NCBI GenBank assembly: GCA_934667175.1 | Contig: CAKULN010000012.1 | Location: forward strand, 1 to 64,000 | Source: an uncultured Bacteroidales bacterium | GTDB taxonomy: Bacteria > Bacteroidota > Bacteroidia > Bacteroidales > UBA932 | Direction: 5' to 3' | DNA length: 64,000 bases | In this document: positions 55,796 through 64,000 of the stretch, in pieces | How the letters are laid out: every line of letters starts with the position of its first letter | Numbering within the stretch: position 1 is the first letter of the stretch | Notes under the pieces: generated by a model | What the model was told of the DNA's origin: nothing | Databases searched by the model: none | The model's input: only the letters and a program-made list of their open reading frames with translations | Position numbers and translations under genes: made by a program

Positions 55796-56967
55796 GAAAA
55801 GTGTACATATTCACATTGATGTCCATCTGTACCGTTCTGTTGTCGCTATGCAATTGCTCTAAAAGCGACAACGGGGCGGGTGATTCCAAGAAGGACAAGG
55901 ATTCCGTGCTGGTATATTCATTCTCCAAGCCTGAATATGTCTTTGGATTCGTGAACCAGAACAGATACTCCTACTGTCCTTCCGTCCTGCAGCAGGATGA
56001 TGGCTCCAAGCACATTTATTTCTGCGGGAATCCGAACCAGAACATCATGGTTGACAACATCTACCACATTGTAGAGAATCCAGACGGAACAAGGACTCAG
56101 GCCGTGAGTGTCCTCCAGCCCAGTTTGAGTTGGGACAGCAGGCACACATGCGACCCTAGTGTGATTCAGGGAGAGTTCGGTTATGACGGCGTGAACTATA
56201 AATACGCCATGTTTTTTCTGAGCAATCCTCTTGAATATTACTACAACGAGATCGGAGTCGCTTTCAGCAATGACCTCAACGCCAAGTCATGGGTGAAGTA
56301 TCCGACTCAAATTGTCACCAAGACATGGAGTCAGGACGGGGACCAGTCCCTTGGCGGAAGTGCCAGATCATGGGGAGTAGGCCAGCCTTCAGCTGTGTCG
56401 CTTGACAAGAAAGGCAAGGTGCTGCTCACCTACACGGTAGGAGACGCGGCCGGCACAAGGGTGGCGTTTTCGGTATTGGATATGTCTGACATGTCCAAGT
56501 TCATTCCTGTTACAGGTACTGACATGAACAAGACCGGATTGTACATGCTTGACGGAAAGACGGAGGATACGATGGCCAACTGTGACTTTGCCATCAATCT
56601 GGAAGAAAACAAAGTGGTGATGAGCAGGCCTGTGCATCCTTTTTCCAGCAGCTATCCTAACTACATCGCTTCAGTACTGGAGATTGACACCATTGATTTG
56701 GACAGTCTTCTCGACGGAATAGGCAAATGGACCATGCTCGGGAGAATTGACCAGTCTCTGAGTGATTTCCCAAGAAACCACAACGCCGGGGTGATGCGTG
56801 ATAATTTCGGTCACATCAAGGAGTGGGACACTCCTACCGTCTATTTCACAGTCAGCAAAGAGGCTCCTCAGGTTACGCCGGAAAACGGCAGGCATGCGGA
56901 ATGGACGTACCACATCTACAAAACGTCCATAAGCAAAAACTACCGTTACTTCGACAAAAGGAGATAG
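55792..56967 (+). CDS. Beta-propeller lipoprotein, glycosidase-like
   Basis: 391 residues with a lipobox-type start (LSLCNC, Cys20 or Cys22). The repeated strand pattern with 'YSYCPSVLQQDDGSKHIYFCGNPN', 'CDPSVIQGEFGYDGVNYKYAMFFLS', 'WGVGQPSAVSLDKKGKVLLTYTVG', 'NCDFAINLEENKVVMSRP' and 'RNHNAGVMRDNFG' is that of a five-bladed propeller; the DPSV and QPSA type strand starts resemble GH43-like folds. I cannot assign a catalytic family. Translation is coupled to the nucleoside hydrolase (4-bp overlap). In this locus it may bind or cleave the sugar part of the ligand. Confidence 0.65.
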   Translation: MRKVYIFTLMSICTVLLSLCNCSKSDNGAGDSKKDKDSVLVYSFSKPEYVFGFVNQNRYSYCPSVLQQDDGSKHIYFCGNPNQNIMVDNIYHIVENPDGTRTQAVSVLQPSLSWDSRHTCDPSVIQGEFGYDGVNYKYAMFFLSNPLEYYYNEIGVAFSNDLNAKSWVKYPTQIVTKTWSQDGDQSLGGSARSWGVGQPSAVSLDKKGKVLLTYTVGDAAGTRVAFSVLDMSDMSKFIPVTGTDMNKTGLYMLDGKTEDTMANCDFAINLEENKVVMSRPVHPFSSSYPNYIASVLEIDTIDLDSLLDGIGKWTMLGRIDQSLSDFPRNHNAGVMRDNFGHIKEWDTPTVYFTVSKEAPQVTPENGRHAEWTYHIYKTSISKNYRYFDKRR

Positions 56968-57008
56968 CTTCTTAGCCGCAATTAGTCATGTGGCCGGAGA
57001 AAAACTTC

Positions 57009-57869
57009 CTATCGGACAGCGACCTTGTTGAGGAAGCACTGGATGGTGTTCTCCATGAGGCAGCAGATGGTCATCGGGCCGACGCCGCCGGGAACGGGAG
57101 TGATGACAGAGGCTTTCGGCTCCACTGATGCGAAGTCAACGTCACCACAGAGTTTTCCGTTTTCGTCAAGATCCATTCCCACGTCGATCACTGCGGCACC
57201 TTCCTTGACCATGTCACCGGTCACAAATTTTGCGCGGCCTATGGCCACGACAAGGATGTCGGCCTGTCTTGTGATCTCAGGGAGATTCTTTGTCTTTGAA
57301 TGGCAGATAGTCACCGTAGCGTTTCTGTCAAGCAGAAGTTTGGTGATCGGAAGACCGACGATCTGGCTGCGGCCGATCACAACGGCGTTCTTGCCGGCGA
57401 TTTCGTAATTGGCGTCCTCAAGGAGCCTGATGATGCCCATCGGGGTGCAAGGGACAACGCAGGAGGAGTTCGGCCTCTTCTGCCAGAGGGCGGCCGTGTT
57501 GAGCGGATGGAAACCGTCCACATCCTTGGACTGGGCGATGGCCTCGATCACTTTCGGCTCACTGATCTGCTTCGGAAGAGGAAGCTGGACAAGGATACCG
57601 TCAACGGTGTCGTCAGCGTTGAGTTCGGCTATCTTGTCAAGAAGTTCCTGCTCCGGTGTGTCAGCGGGCATCCTGACGGTGGTGTTCTTGATTCCTACCA
57701 CTTCACAGGCCTTGGCCTTGTTTCTTACGTAGGTCTGGCTGCCGGGATCGTCTCCGACAAGAATCACGACCAAGTGAGGCACTCGGCCATATTTTGCAGG
57801 GAATGTGGCCACCTGCTCGGCCATTCGGGCCTTTAGACGGGCCGCAAGGTCTTTTCCACTTATGATCAT
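57009..57869 (-). CDS. folD: Bifunctional methylenetetrahydrofolate dehydrogenase/cyclohydrolase
   Basis: 286 residues, normal for FolD. The catalytic 'SQTYVRNKAKACEVVGI' (Tyr and Lys, about 50-60), 'DGILVQLPLPKQI', the nucleotide-binding 'AVVIGRSQIVGLPITKLLLDRNATVTICHSKT' and 'DVGMDLDENGKLCGDVDFASVEPKASVITPVPGGVGPMT' are all present. FolD produces 10-formyl-tetrahydrofolate used by PurH (and PurN) in purine synthesis, which fits its place after purF-M-H-D. It is separated from purD by a repeat array. Confidence 0.97.
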   Translation of the reverse strand: MIISGKDLAARLKARMAEQVATFPAKYGRVPHLVVILVGDDPGSQTYVRNKAKACEVVGIKNTTVRMPADTPEQELLDKIAELNADDTVDGILVQLPLPKQISEPKVIEAIAQSKDVDGFHPLNTAALWQKRPNSSCVVPCTPMGIIRLLEDANYEIAGKNAVVIGRSQIVGLPITKLLLDRNATVTICHSKTKNLPEITRQADILVVAIGRAKFVTGDMVKEGAAVIDVGMDLDENGKLCGDVDFASVEPKASVITPVPGGVGPMTICCLMENTIQCFLNKVAVR

Positions 57870-57897
57870 TGTTATAGGGTTTATTATTGTTTTGCCG

Positions 57898-58111
57898 GCG
57901 CTTCGACAGGCTCAGCGACCGGGGTGATTTACGCTCAGTGACCGGGGTGATTTACGCTCAGCGACCGAGGTGATTTACGCTCAGTGACCGGGATGATTTA
58001 GGCTCAGCGACCGGTGTTGATGGTCACTTCGACAGGCTCAGTGACCGCAGGATAGCCTTTCGATGCATTTCAAACATGGTCACTTGTGGATGCTGAGCTT
58101 GTCGAAGCATC
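57898..58111. repeat. REP-like element expanded as 23-bp tandem array
   Basis: The left edge is GCTTCGACAGGCTCAGC (from 57899). From 57911 to about 58020 there are 4.7 units of 23 bp, each made of CTCAGYGACCGRGGTGATTT plus three bases. A second full REP copy (58022-58048) and an inverted one (GCTGAGCTTGTCGAAGC, 58092-58108, inside a GATGCT/AGCATC terminal pair) close the element. The spacing is not a multiple of three and it is not coding. It separates folD from purD. Confidence 0.85.
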
Positions 58112-58114
58112 TGT

Positions 58115-59524
58115 CTAAAGTACAAGATGTCCGATGTCGGAACGGTAGAAGAGATTGTCGCAGTGGATCTTGCGCACGGCAGAGAGGGCTTTGTCGCGGG
58201 CCTGGCGAAGGGTCTCACCAGAGGCGACAACCATCAGAACACGGCCACCGGAAGTCACAAGGGACTTCTCTCCGGACTGAGGATCAACAACTTCCTTGGT
58301 TCCCATCTGGTAAACCTTGACTGACGGTTCAGCCAAAGCATCCTCCAAACCAGTGATCCTGAAGCCTTTCTCGTAGGAGCTCGGATAGCCTTTCGAGGCC
58401 ATCACGAAACCAAGGGTCGGCTCGGCTGACCACTTGATCTCAGGCATCAGCTGTGACGAAGGAATCTTCACCCCTTCCGCCACATCCGTTCCCTCCGGAG
58501 CGTTCACGAGTCTGCCGCCATCGGTGATGGCACAGAAAATTTCGAATATGTCGGACTCCAGACGAGGCAGAACCACTTCAGTCTCAGGGTCTCCGAAACG
58601 GCAATTGAACTCGATCACCTTGATCCCTGACGGAGTCTTCATCAGGCCTCCGTAAAGCAAACCCTTGAACGGGCAACCCTCCGCGACCATTGCGGCGGCA
58701 GTCTTCTTCATAATGTGCTCAAGGGCATATTCCTCATCCTCAGCGGTAATGATCGGGACCGGTGAATATGCTCCCATGCCTCCCGTGTTAGGGCCTTTGT
58801 CTCCCTCGAACGCTCTTTTGTGGTCCTGAGCGACGGCCAGCGGGAAAACCTCCTCACCGTTCACAAAGCACATGAACGAGAACTCCGGACCGGTGAGATA
58901 TTCCTCGACCACGACCTTGCCCTTGCCGAACTTGTCGTCCAGAAGCATGTCCTTAAGAGCCGCCTGGGCATCGGAAAAGGTCTCCGGAATGACCACGCCC
59001 TTGCCGGCGGCCAGACCGTCATATTTCAGGACAACCGGGAAGGAATGTCTGCTGACATATTCAATGGCATCATCGTAGTTGTCGAAGGTCTTGAAGGCAG
59101 CGGTGGGGATGTCGTACTTCTCCATCAGCTGCTTGGCGAAGTCCTTGCTGGACTCGATGCGGGCGGCAGCGGCGGAAGGGCCGAATATCCTTAGGCCAGC
59201 CTTTGTGAAAGCATCAGCGATTCCTGCGGAGAGAGGGACCTCCGGGCCGACCACGGTCAGGTCAACGCCATGCTCCTTGGCGAACTCCACGAGTTCTGGA
59301 ATCTGTGTCTCCTTCAGCGGAACGCATTCAGCCTGAGCGGCAATCCCGGCGTTGCCCGGAGCGCAATATATCTTGCCGACACTTCTGGAACGGCTGAGAG
59401 CATCCACAATGGCATGCTCACGTCCGCCTCCCCCGACAACCAGCACATTCTTGGACAGCAGAGTGTCCAGCATGATGGTCTTGCCGTCACTCTTGTTCGT
59501 TGACTCGAAATGAAATACTCGCAT
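58115..59524 (-). CDS. purD: Phosphoribosylamine-glycine ligase (GARS)
   Basis: 469 residues from the ATG at 59524; an ATG at 59473 (MLDTLLSKNVLVVGGGG) is closer to the usual start, and the 17 extra residues are not conserved-looking. PurD joins glycine to phosphoribosylamine. The ATP-grasp signature is intact: GGGGREHA near the start, 'VVLKYDGLAAGKGVVI', 'GGMGAYSPVP', 'LMKTPSGIKVIEFNCRFGDPETEV'. The C-terminus ends 'FYRSDIGHLVL' a few bases before the repeat array. The gap to purH is 126 bp and holds a stem-loop. Confidence 0.96.
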   Translation of the reverse strand: MRVFHFESTNKSDGKTIMLDTLLSKNVLVVGGGGREHAIVDALSRSRSVGKIYCAPGNAGIAAQAECVPLKETQIPELVEFAKEHGVDLTVVGPEVPLSAGIADAFTKAGLRIFGPSAAAARIESSKDFAKQLMEKYDIPTAAFKTFDNYDDAIEYVSRHSFPVVLKYDGLAAGKGVVIPETFSDAQAALKDMLLDDKFGKGKVVVEEYLTGPEFSFMCFVNGEEVFPLAVAQDHKRAFEGDKGPNTGGMGAYSPVPIITAEDEEYALEHIMKKTAAAMVAEGCPFKGLLYGGLMKTPSGIKVIEFNCRFGDPETEVVLPRLESDIFEIFCAITDGGRLVNAPEGTDVAEGVKIPSSQLMPEIKWSAEPTLGFVMASKGYPSSYEKGFRITGLEDALAEPSVKVYQMGTKEVVDPQSGEKSLVTSGGRVLMVVASGETLRQARDKALSAVRKIHCDNLFYRSDIGHLVL

Positions 59525-59576
59525 ATAAAGATGCAGTTGTAAAATATAACTAATTAATAATCAACAAGTAAGGTAA

Positions 59577-59606
59577 TTGTCTTTAGTAGTAATCTACTAA
59601 AGACAA
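59577..59606. other. Perfect 13-bp stem-loop between purH and purD
   Basis: TTGTCTTTAGTAG pairs with CTACTAAAGACAA around TAAT (59590-59593). It lacks a T tract on the minus strand, so I read it as an RNA-processing or partial attenuation hairpin; a palindromic protein site is also possible. Confidence 0.5.
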
Positions 59607-59650
59607 ACACACAAAGAACTGTCAATCAGGCGATTACTCTCCACCGAAGA

Positions 59651-61234
59651 CTAATGTTTGAAATGACGTTCTCCGGTGAAGACCATGGCGATGCCAAGCT
59701 CGTTGCACTTCTTGATGGAATCCTCGTCGCGGACGGATCCGCCAGGCTGCACGATGGCCTTCACGCCATACTCGGCAGCAAGGGTCACGCAATCATCGAA
59801 CGGGAAGAAGGCGTCGGAAGCCAACACGAGACCGGCCTTACGGGCAGCCTCCTTAGGGTCAACAGGCACACCTGTCTTTGCGGTCTCCTCCTCGGCCAAT
59901 GTGGCGGCGGCCTGCTTGAGAGCCAACTCAGCGGAGCCCACACGGTTCATCTGACCGGCACCGACACCGTAGATCATTCCGGCCTTGCCGACAGTGATGG
60001 CATTGGACTTGACGTGCTTGACAATTCTCCAAGTGAAGTTAAGATCAATGATCTGCTCTTCTGTCGGCTTGGTCTCGGTAACGGTCTGCAATGCGGTCAC
60101 CGGAACGATTGAAAGATCCTGATTCTGAACCAAAAGGCCTCCGTTGACGCTGACACACTGCATCTGCTCCTTGACTGAGCCTTCCATATTCACTTTCAGA
60201 ACACGCAGGTTTTTCTTGGTGCGGAGAAGTTCAAGGGCGTCCGGAGCGAATGACGGAGCCATCACGATCTCAAGGAAAATTGGCTTCAGCAACTGCGCCA
60301 CCTCAAGGTTGACCTCACGGTTGAACGCCACGATGCCACCGAAGATCGAGGTCTTGTCCCCTTCGTAAACCTTCTTCCAAGCATCAACCACATCTGTTCC
60401 AAGACCCGCACCGCACGGGTTCATGTGCTTGAGTCCCACAGCGAAAGGCTCGCTGAACTCACGGACGATGTTCAGGGCGGCATTTGCATCCTGAATATTA
60501 TTGTAAGACAGTTCCTTGCCATTCAACTGCTCGGCAGTGGCCAATGAATATGGAACCGGCTTCAGGGTCTTGTAGAACTTGGCCTGCTGGTGAGGGTTCT
60601 CACCGTAGCGGAGATTCTGGCAGATGTCATATTCAAGGAACAGCTTCTCTGGAAGGCCGGCCTGGGCGCGCATGTACGTGGCGATGGCGCTGTCATATTC
60701 AGCGGTGTGGGTGTAGGCCTTGGCAGACAGTTGGAGACGGGTCTGCGGGGTCGTGTCACCGGTCGCCTTGATCTCGGAGATGACAGTCGCGTAGTCCTCA
60801 GGGTTGACAACCACCGTGACCGAGGCCCAGTTCTTGGCAGCGCTGCGAAGCATAGACGGGCCACCGATGTCAATGTGCTCGACAGCATCCTCCATCGTGA
60901 CATCCGGTTTGGCGATGGTCTCACGGAAAGGATAGAGGTTGACACATACGAGATCTATCTTTTCTATTCCGTTGTCACTCAACTGCTTCATGTGATCAGG
61001 AATATCCCGACGCGCGAGAAGGGCACCGTGAATCTTTGGATGAAGGGTCTTTACACGACCATCGCAGATCTCGGGGAATCCCGTGACATCACTCACACTG
61101 GTCACAGGCAGACCTGCCTCCCTCAACATCTTCATGGTGCCGCTGGTGGAAAGGATTTCCCATCCGAGCGACACAAGTTCCCGGGCGAATTCCACAACCC
61201 CCGTCTTGTCACTTACACTGATTAAAGCTCGCAT
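59651..61234 (-). CDS. purH: Bifunctional AICAR transformylase/IMP cyclohydrolase
   Basis: 527 residues. The N-terminal MGS-like IMP cyclohydrolase domain ('ALISVSDKTGVVEFARELVSLGWEILSTSGTMKML', 'VKTLHPKIHGALLARR', 'VCVNLYPF') and the C-terminal transformylase domain ('LRYGENPHQQAKFY', 'VGLKHMNPCGAGLG' with the catalytic Lys-His, 'FPFDDCVTLAAEYGVKAIVQPGGSVRDEDSI') are complete. It performs the last two steps to IMP, using 10-formyl-tetrahydrofolate. Four TGAATAT 7-mers lie between 60492 and 60701. Confidence 0.98.
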   Translation of the reverse strand: MRALISVSDKTGVVEFARELVSLGWEILSTSGTMKMLREAGLPVTSVSDVTGFPEICDGRVKTLHPKIHGALLARRDIPDHMKQLSDNGIEKIDLVCVNLYPFRETIAKPDVTMEDAVEHIDIGGPSMLRSAAKNWASVTVVVNPEDYATVISEIKATGDTTPQTRLQLSAKAYTHTAEYDSAIATYMRAQAGLPEKLFLEYDICQNLRYGENPHQQAKFYKTLKPVPYSLATAEQLNGKELSYNNIQDANAALNIVREFSEPFAVGLKHMNPCGAGLGTDVVDAWKKVYEGDKTSIFGGIVAFNREVNLEVAQLLKPIFLEIVMAPSFAPDALELLRTKKNLRVLKVNMEGSVKEQMQCVSVNGGLLVQNQDLSIVPVTALQTVTETKPTEEQIIDLNFTWRIVKHVKSNAITVGKAGMIYGVGAGQMNRVGSAELALKQAAATLAEEETAKTGVPVDPKEAARKAGLVLASDAFFPFDDCVTLAAEYGVKAIVQPGGSVRDEDSIKKCNELGIAMVFTGERHFKH

Positions 61235-61281
61235 AATATACTTTGAATAAATATGTTAGGATAACCAAACCTCAGTCTCGA

Positions 61282-62316
61282 CTAAATAAGATGAATATCC
61301 ACACCCGGCTTGTCGGTCACGCGGCCGATGACGGTCGCCTTGTCCCCGTGGCCGGCAAGGATGTCGATGGCCTTCTGAGCCTCGGACTCATCCAAAGCCA
61401 GAACCATTCCGATGCCCATGTTGAATATGTTGAACATCTCTCTGTGAGGGATGTTGCCGTACTTCTCAAGGAAGCGGAAAATCGGGAGGATTGTCCATGA
61501 ACCTTCATGAACCTCGATACCCTGGCCTTCTCGGAGGATTCTCGGTATGTTCTCATCGAAGCCGCCGCCGGTGATGTGGGCGACTCCGTGCACATCGCAG
61601 TTGCGGATGACATCCAGAACCTGCTTCACGTAGATTCTGGTCGGAGTCAGGGCGACAAGGCCGAGCGGCTGGTCGGACTCCAGTTCAGGATAGGTCTTGA
61701 ACAGATCCAGATTGTTGTCAGAGAATATCTTGCGCACGAGGCTGAATCCGTTGCTGTGAACTCCGGTGGAGGCTATTCCAACCAGCACATCTCCGGCCTT
61801 GACCTTCGTACCGTCGATGAGTTTGGATTTCTCAACGACACCTGTGGTGTAGCCAGCGATGTCATATTCCCCATCCTCATACATTCCAGGCATTTCGGCT
61901 GTCTCGCCACCCACGAGGGCGCAACCGGCCTGACGGCAGCCTTCCGCTACTCCGGCCACGATTGCCTCAACCACCTCCGGACGGGTCTTTCCCTGAGCAA
62001 CATAGTCAAGGAACACAAGCGGTTCCGCTCCTTGGGCCAGAACATCGTTCACGCACATCGCCACGGCATCGATGCCGATGGTGTCGTGCTTGTCCATCGC
62101 AAACGCCAGCTTGAGTTTCGTGCCGACTCCGTCCGTTCCGCTGACCAGGACCGGTTCTTTGATGTTCAACTTTGAAAGATCGAACATACCTCCGAACGAT
62201 CCGATGTTCCCCATCACGCCAAGCCTGTCGGTTGACGCCACGTGTTTCTTGATCCTGCGGACAACGTCGTAGCCCGCTTCTAGGCTCACGCCGGCCTTCT
62301 CGTAATCAACTGCCAT
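61282..62316 (-). CDS. purM: Phosphoribosylformylglycinamidine cyclo-ligase (AIR synthetase)
   Basis: 344 residues. PurM makes the imidazole ring of AIR using ATP. '[52 protein letters not shown]', '[15 protein letters not shown]' and '[15 protein letters not shown]' are the family motifs. It lies 47 bp upstream of purH and 69 bp downstream of purF in one direction. Confidence 0.97.
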   Translation of the reverse strand: MAVDYEKAGVSLEAGYDVVRRIKKHVASTDRLGVMGNIGSFGGMFDLSKLNIKEPVLVSGTDGVGTKLKLAFAMDKHDTIGIDAVAMCVNDVLAQGAEPLVFLDYVAQGKTRPEVVEAIVAGVAEGCRQAGCALVGGETAEMPGMYEDGEYDIAGYTTGVVEKSKLIDGTKVKAGDVLVGIASTGVHSNGFSLVRKIFSDNNLDLFKTYPELESDQPLGLVALTPTRIYVKQVLDVIRNCDVHGVAHITGGGFDENIPRILREGQGIEVHEGSWTILPIFRFLEKYGNIPHREMFNIFNMGIGMVLALDESEAQKAIDILAGHGDKATVIGRVTDKPGVDIHLI

Positions 62317-62385
62317 AATAGTTTATCTCTTATTATAATTTATTATCTGCCAATATATTCCTAAAACTCCAAGACAAAATATTCA

Positions 62386-63792
62386 TTAAAATTTGTGCTC
62401 CTCGTTGACCTCCTCGATGCTGGAATAGAGGGCGGTCGGATAGTTGCCGTTGAAACAGGCCAGACAAAGGTCGCTGCGGTGACCGGCCTCGAAAAGCCCC
62501 TCCTCCGAAAGGAACGCCAGAGAGTCGGCCTCAATCGCCTGACGGGCCTGCTCCAAGTTCCTTGAATAGCAGAGAAGTTCTTTGTGCGTGGACATATCGA
62601 CTCCGTAGAAGCACGGATTCTTGATCATCGGACTGGCGATCCTCATGTGTACCTCCTTCGCCCCGGCCTCGCGGAGCATGCGGACAATCCTAAGGGATGT
62701 GGTTCCACGCACGATCGAGTCATCCACCAAGATTATTCTCTTGTCTTTCACGATGGTGCGAACCGGAGACAGTTTCATCTTCACGCCCTTGTCCCTCATC
62801 TCCTGCGACGGCTGGATGAAAGTCCTGCCGATGTAGCGGTTCTTGATGAGGCCCATTTCGCTCGGAAGGCCGCTCGCCTCAGCGTAACCGGAAGCGGCAC
62901 TTAGGCTGGAATCCGGAACACCGACCACAATGTCCGCGTCCACATGCGACTCCCGGTAGAGAATCTTGCCGCTTTCCTTTCTGAAAGAGTGGACGTTGCG
63001 GCCTTCGATGTCGCTGTCAGGACGGGAGAAGTAGATATATTCCATGGCGCACATGGCGTGACGCTGGTAGTCTGAATATTTCCGGCTCCTGATTCCGTGA
63101 TGGTCGATTGTGATGACCTCTCCCGGCTCCACATCGCGGACAAACTCCGCTCCGACAACACTGAACGCGCAGGTCTCGCTGCTGAGGACATAACCGTCAC
63201 CGATCCGCCCGATGGACAGAGGCCTCAGGCCGTACTTGTCACGCATGGCGTAAATCCTGTGGTTGGTCATCACCAGAAACGCGAAAGCCCCTTCGATCAT
63301 GTTCAGGGCCTCCATTATCGGGTATATTCTCGGACTGTTCCTTTCGACAGGCTCCTTCTTGATCAAATGGGCCAGAATCTCGCTGTCGGAAGTGGACTGG
63401 AAAAGGCTGCCGCGATCCTCCAAGTACTTCCTCAACTGGGCGGAATTGACCACGTTGCCGTTGTGGACAAGGGCAAAATCCCCGGTGTTGTGCTTGAACA
63501 GGAACGGCTGGACATTCTCTATGCCGCCACCTCCATGTGTAGAATAACGCACATGGCCGATCGCCATGTCACCGTGCAGAGAACCGAGGTTCTCACTGTT
63601 GAAGACTTCGGTCACGAGCCCGAGTCCTTTGACCCGGTGAAGTTCTCCATTATCGTTGACCGAGACGATTCCGCAGCCCTCCTGGCCGCGATGCTGAAGC
63701 GAGTGGAGACCGTAGTAGGTCACCTCGGCGGCGTGAGGGACCCCCCAGACACCGAACACCCCGCATTCTTCTTTAAGTTCCTTTGAAAACAT
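62386..63792 (-). CDS. purF: Amidophosphoribosyltransferase, Fe-S type
   Basis: 468 residues. PurF makes phosphoribosylamine from PRPP and glutamine, the first committed purine step. The catalytic Cys10 (KEECGVFG) follows a nine-residue propeptide that must be removed. The PRPP loop IILVDDSIVRGTTS is present. Cysteines in MCAMEYIYFSRPDS, PCFYGVDMST and CLACF correspond to the four ligands of the [4Fe-4S] cluster of the Bacillus-type enzyme, so this is the iron-sulfur, propeptide-bearing form. First gene of the operon, with a consensus promoter (63853-63884) and a 55-60 nt leader; no purine riboswitch-like fold is apparent. Confidence 0.97.
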   Translation of the reverse strand: MFSKELKEECGVFGVWGVPHAAEVTYYGLHSLQHRGQEGCGIVSVNDNGELHRVKGLGLVTEVFNSENLGSLHGDMAIGHVRYSTHGGGGIENVQPFLFKHNTGDFALVHNGNVVNSAQLRKYLEDRGSLFQSTSDSEILAHLIKKEPVERNSPRIYPIMEALNMIEGAFAFLVMTNHRIYAMRDKYGLRPLSIGRIGDGYVLSSETCAFSVVGAEFVRDVEPGEVITIDHHGIRSRKYSDYQRHAMCAMEYIYFSRPDSDIEGRNVHSFRKESGKILYRESHVDADIVVGVPDSSLSAASGYAEASGLPSEMGLIKNRYIGRTFIQPSQEMRDKGVKMKLSPVRTIVKDKRIILVDDSIVRGTTSLRIVRMLREAGAKEVHMRIASPMIKNPCFYGVDMSTHKELLCYSRNLEQARQAIEADSLAFLSEEGLFEAGHRSDLCLACFNGNYPTALYSSIEEVNEEHKF

Positions 63793-63852
63793 ATTTCCTT
63801 TCGCGGACTAGGCAGCCATTAAAGGGACATCCCCTTAACACTTGCCAAAGTA

Positions 63853-63884
63853 CAAATATAGCGAAATATTCGCCTTGACACAAA
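63853..63884 (-). promoter_or_regulatory. Bacteroidetes-type promoter of the pur operon
   Basis: Minus-strand TTTG (63881-63884), 20 bp, TATATTTG (63853-63860). Transcription would begin about 55 nt before the purF ATG. Confidence 0.8.
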
Positions 63885-63898
63885 AGAAAATGCGTCCT

Positions 63899-63923
63899 GC
63901 ATGCCAAGGTCCAGCATGCCAAG
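63899..63923 (-). promoter_or_regulatory. Direct repeat upstream of the pur promoter, possible regulator site
   Basis: The 10-mer CTTGGCATGC (minus strand) occurs twice in direct orientation at 63899-63908 and 63914-63923, 15 bp apart, about 15-40 bp upstream of the -33 box. Two phased half-sites there would suit an activator or repressor of purine genes; no regulator gene is seen nearby. Confidence 0.4.
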
Positions 63924-64000
63924 CCTGTCCTGTAATCACAGAGTCGGGGGCATATTCCACATTTCCGCACGCCGGACATCAAAAAAACCGAATACCGGGT

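Noticed and set aside
57911..58023. Possible CRISPR array from regularly spaced repeats
   Set aside because: The 23-bp units are contiguous with no unique spacers of normal length and no cas gene lies nearby; it is a tandem repeat from a REP-like element.
63793..63852. Purine riboswitch in the purF leader
   Set aside because: The leader of about 55 nt is too short and lacks the conserved three-way-junction loops; only the promoter and upstream direct repeat are supported.
63773..63982. Cys-rich 69-codon open frame at the right end on the minus strand
   Set aside because: It overlaps the start of purF and includes the pur promoter boxes, so it is probably leader and promoter DNA, not a gene.

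Overview
This 64 kb window looks like a chromosomal piece of a fairly GC-rich member of the Bacteroidales (phylum Bacteroidota). The evidence is SusC/SusD pairs, TonB-linked receptors with CarboxypepD_reg domains, DUF4876/DUF6850/DUF4465/BACON/FISUMP proteins, an Ala-rich extended S16, the sigma54-regulator/lptE/TPR/secG cluster, and repeated promoters of the Bacteroidetes type (TTTG, 19-20 bp, TAnnTTTG) with few Shine-Dalgarno sequences. I cannot fix the family. No rRNA, integrase, transposase or CRISPR array is visible.

Layout. 1-1.1 kb: 3' end of a surface-type protein gene. 1.1-2.9 kb: gene-free, repeat-rich spacer. 2.9-4.7 kb (minus): tRNA-Gly, pheS and a small exported protein. 4.7-17.4 kb (plus): six exported proteins in a row (C69 dipeptidase, TonB receptor, DUF4876 lipoprotein, DUF6850 barrel, M16 protease, S46 dipeptidyl-peptidase), which I read as a peptide-processing and uptake locus. 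17.4-22.8 kb (minus): ClpB lacking its N-domain, then secG, a TPR protein, lptE and a sigma54 activator. 22.9-32.5 kb: TPR lipoprotein, GH78 rhamnosidase, tRNA-Leu, rpsP-rimM, DUF975, DUF4465, two paralogous MFS transporters. 32.6-47.5 kb (plus): dxs, then tRNA-Thr/Tyr/Gly/Thr, tuf, tRNA-Trp, secE-nusG-rplKAJL-rpoBC. 47.7-57 kb: a LacI-type regulator facing a SusC/SusD utilization locus with a BACON/FISUMP lipoprotein, a nucleoside hydrolase and a beta-propeller protein. 57-63.8 kb (minus): purF-purM-purH-purD-folD, de novo purine synthesis with the folate enzyme that supplies PurH.

Three signals stand out. (1) The 7-mer TGAATAT/ATATTCA occurs about 80 times, roughly 1.2 per kb, more than ten times the expectation from composition, mostly inside genes on both strands, like DNA-uptake or chromosome-tag sequences. 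(2) The SusC gene is out of frame with its natural start by one base at a run of eight G, so it may be phase variable or carry an error. (3) A REP-like element with the core CTTCGACAGGCTCAGC has expanded twice into tandem arrays: a 23-bp period between folD and purD, and a frame-preserving 21-bp period inside a coding gene.

All counts and coordinates were made by eye; domain names come from recognised sequence features, not database searches.
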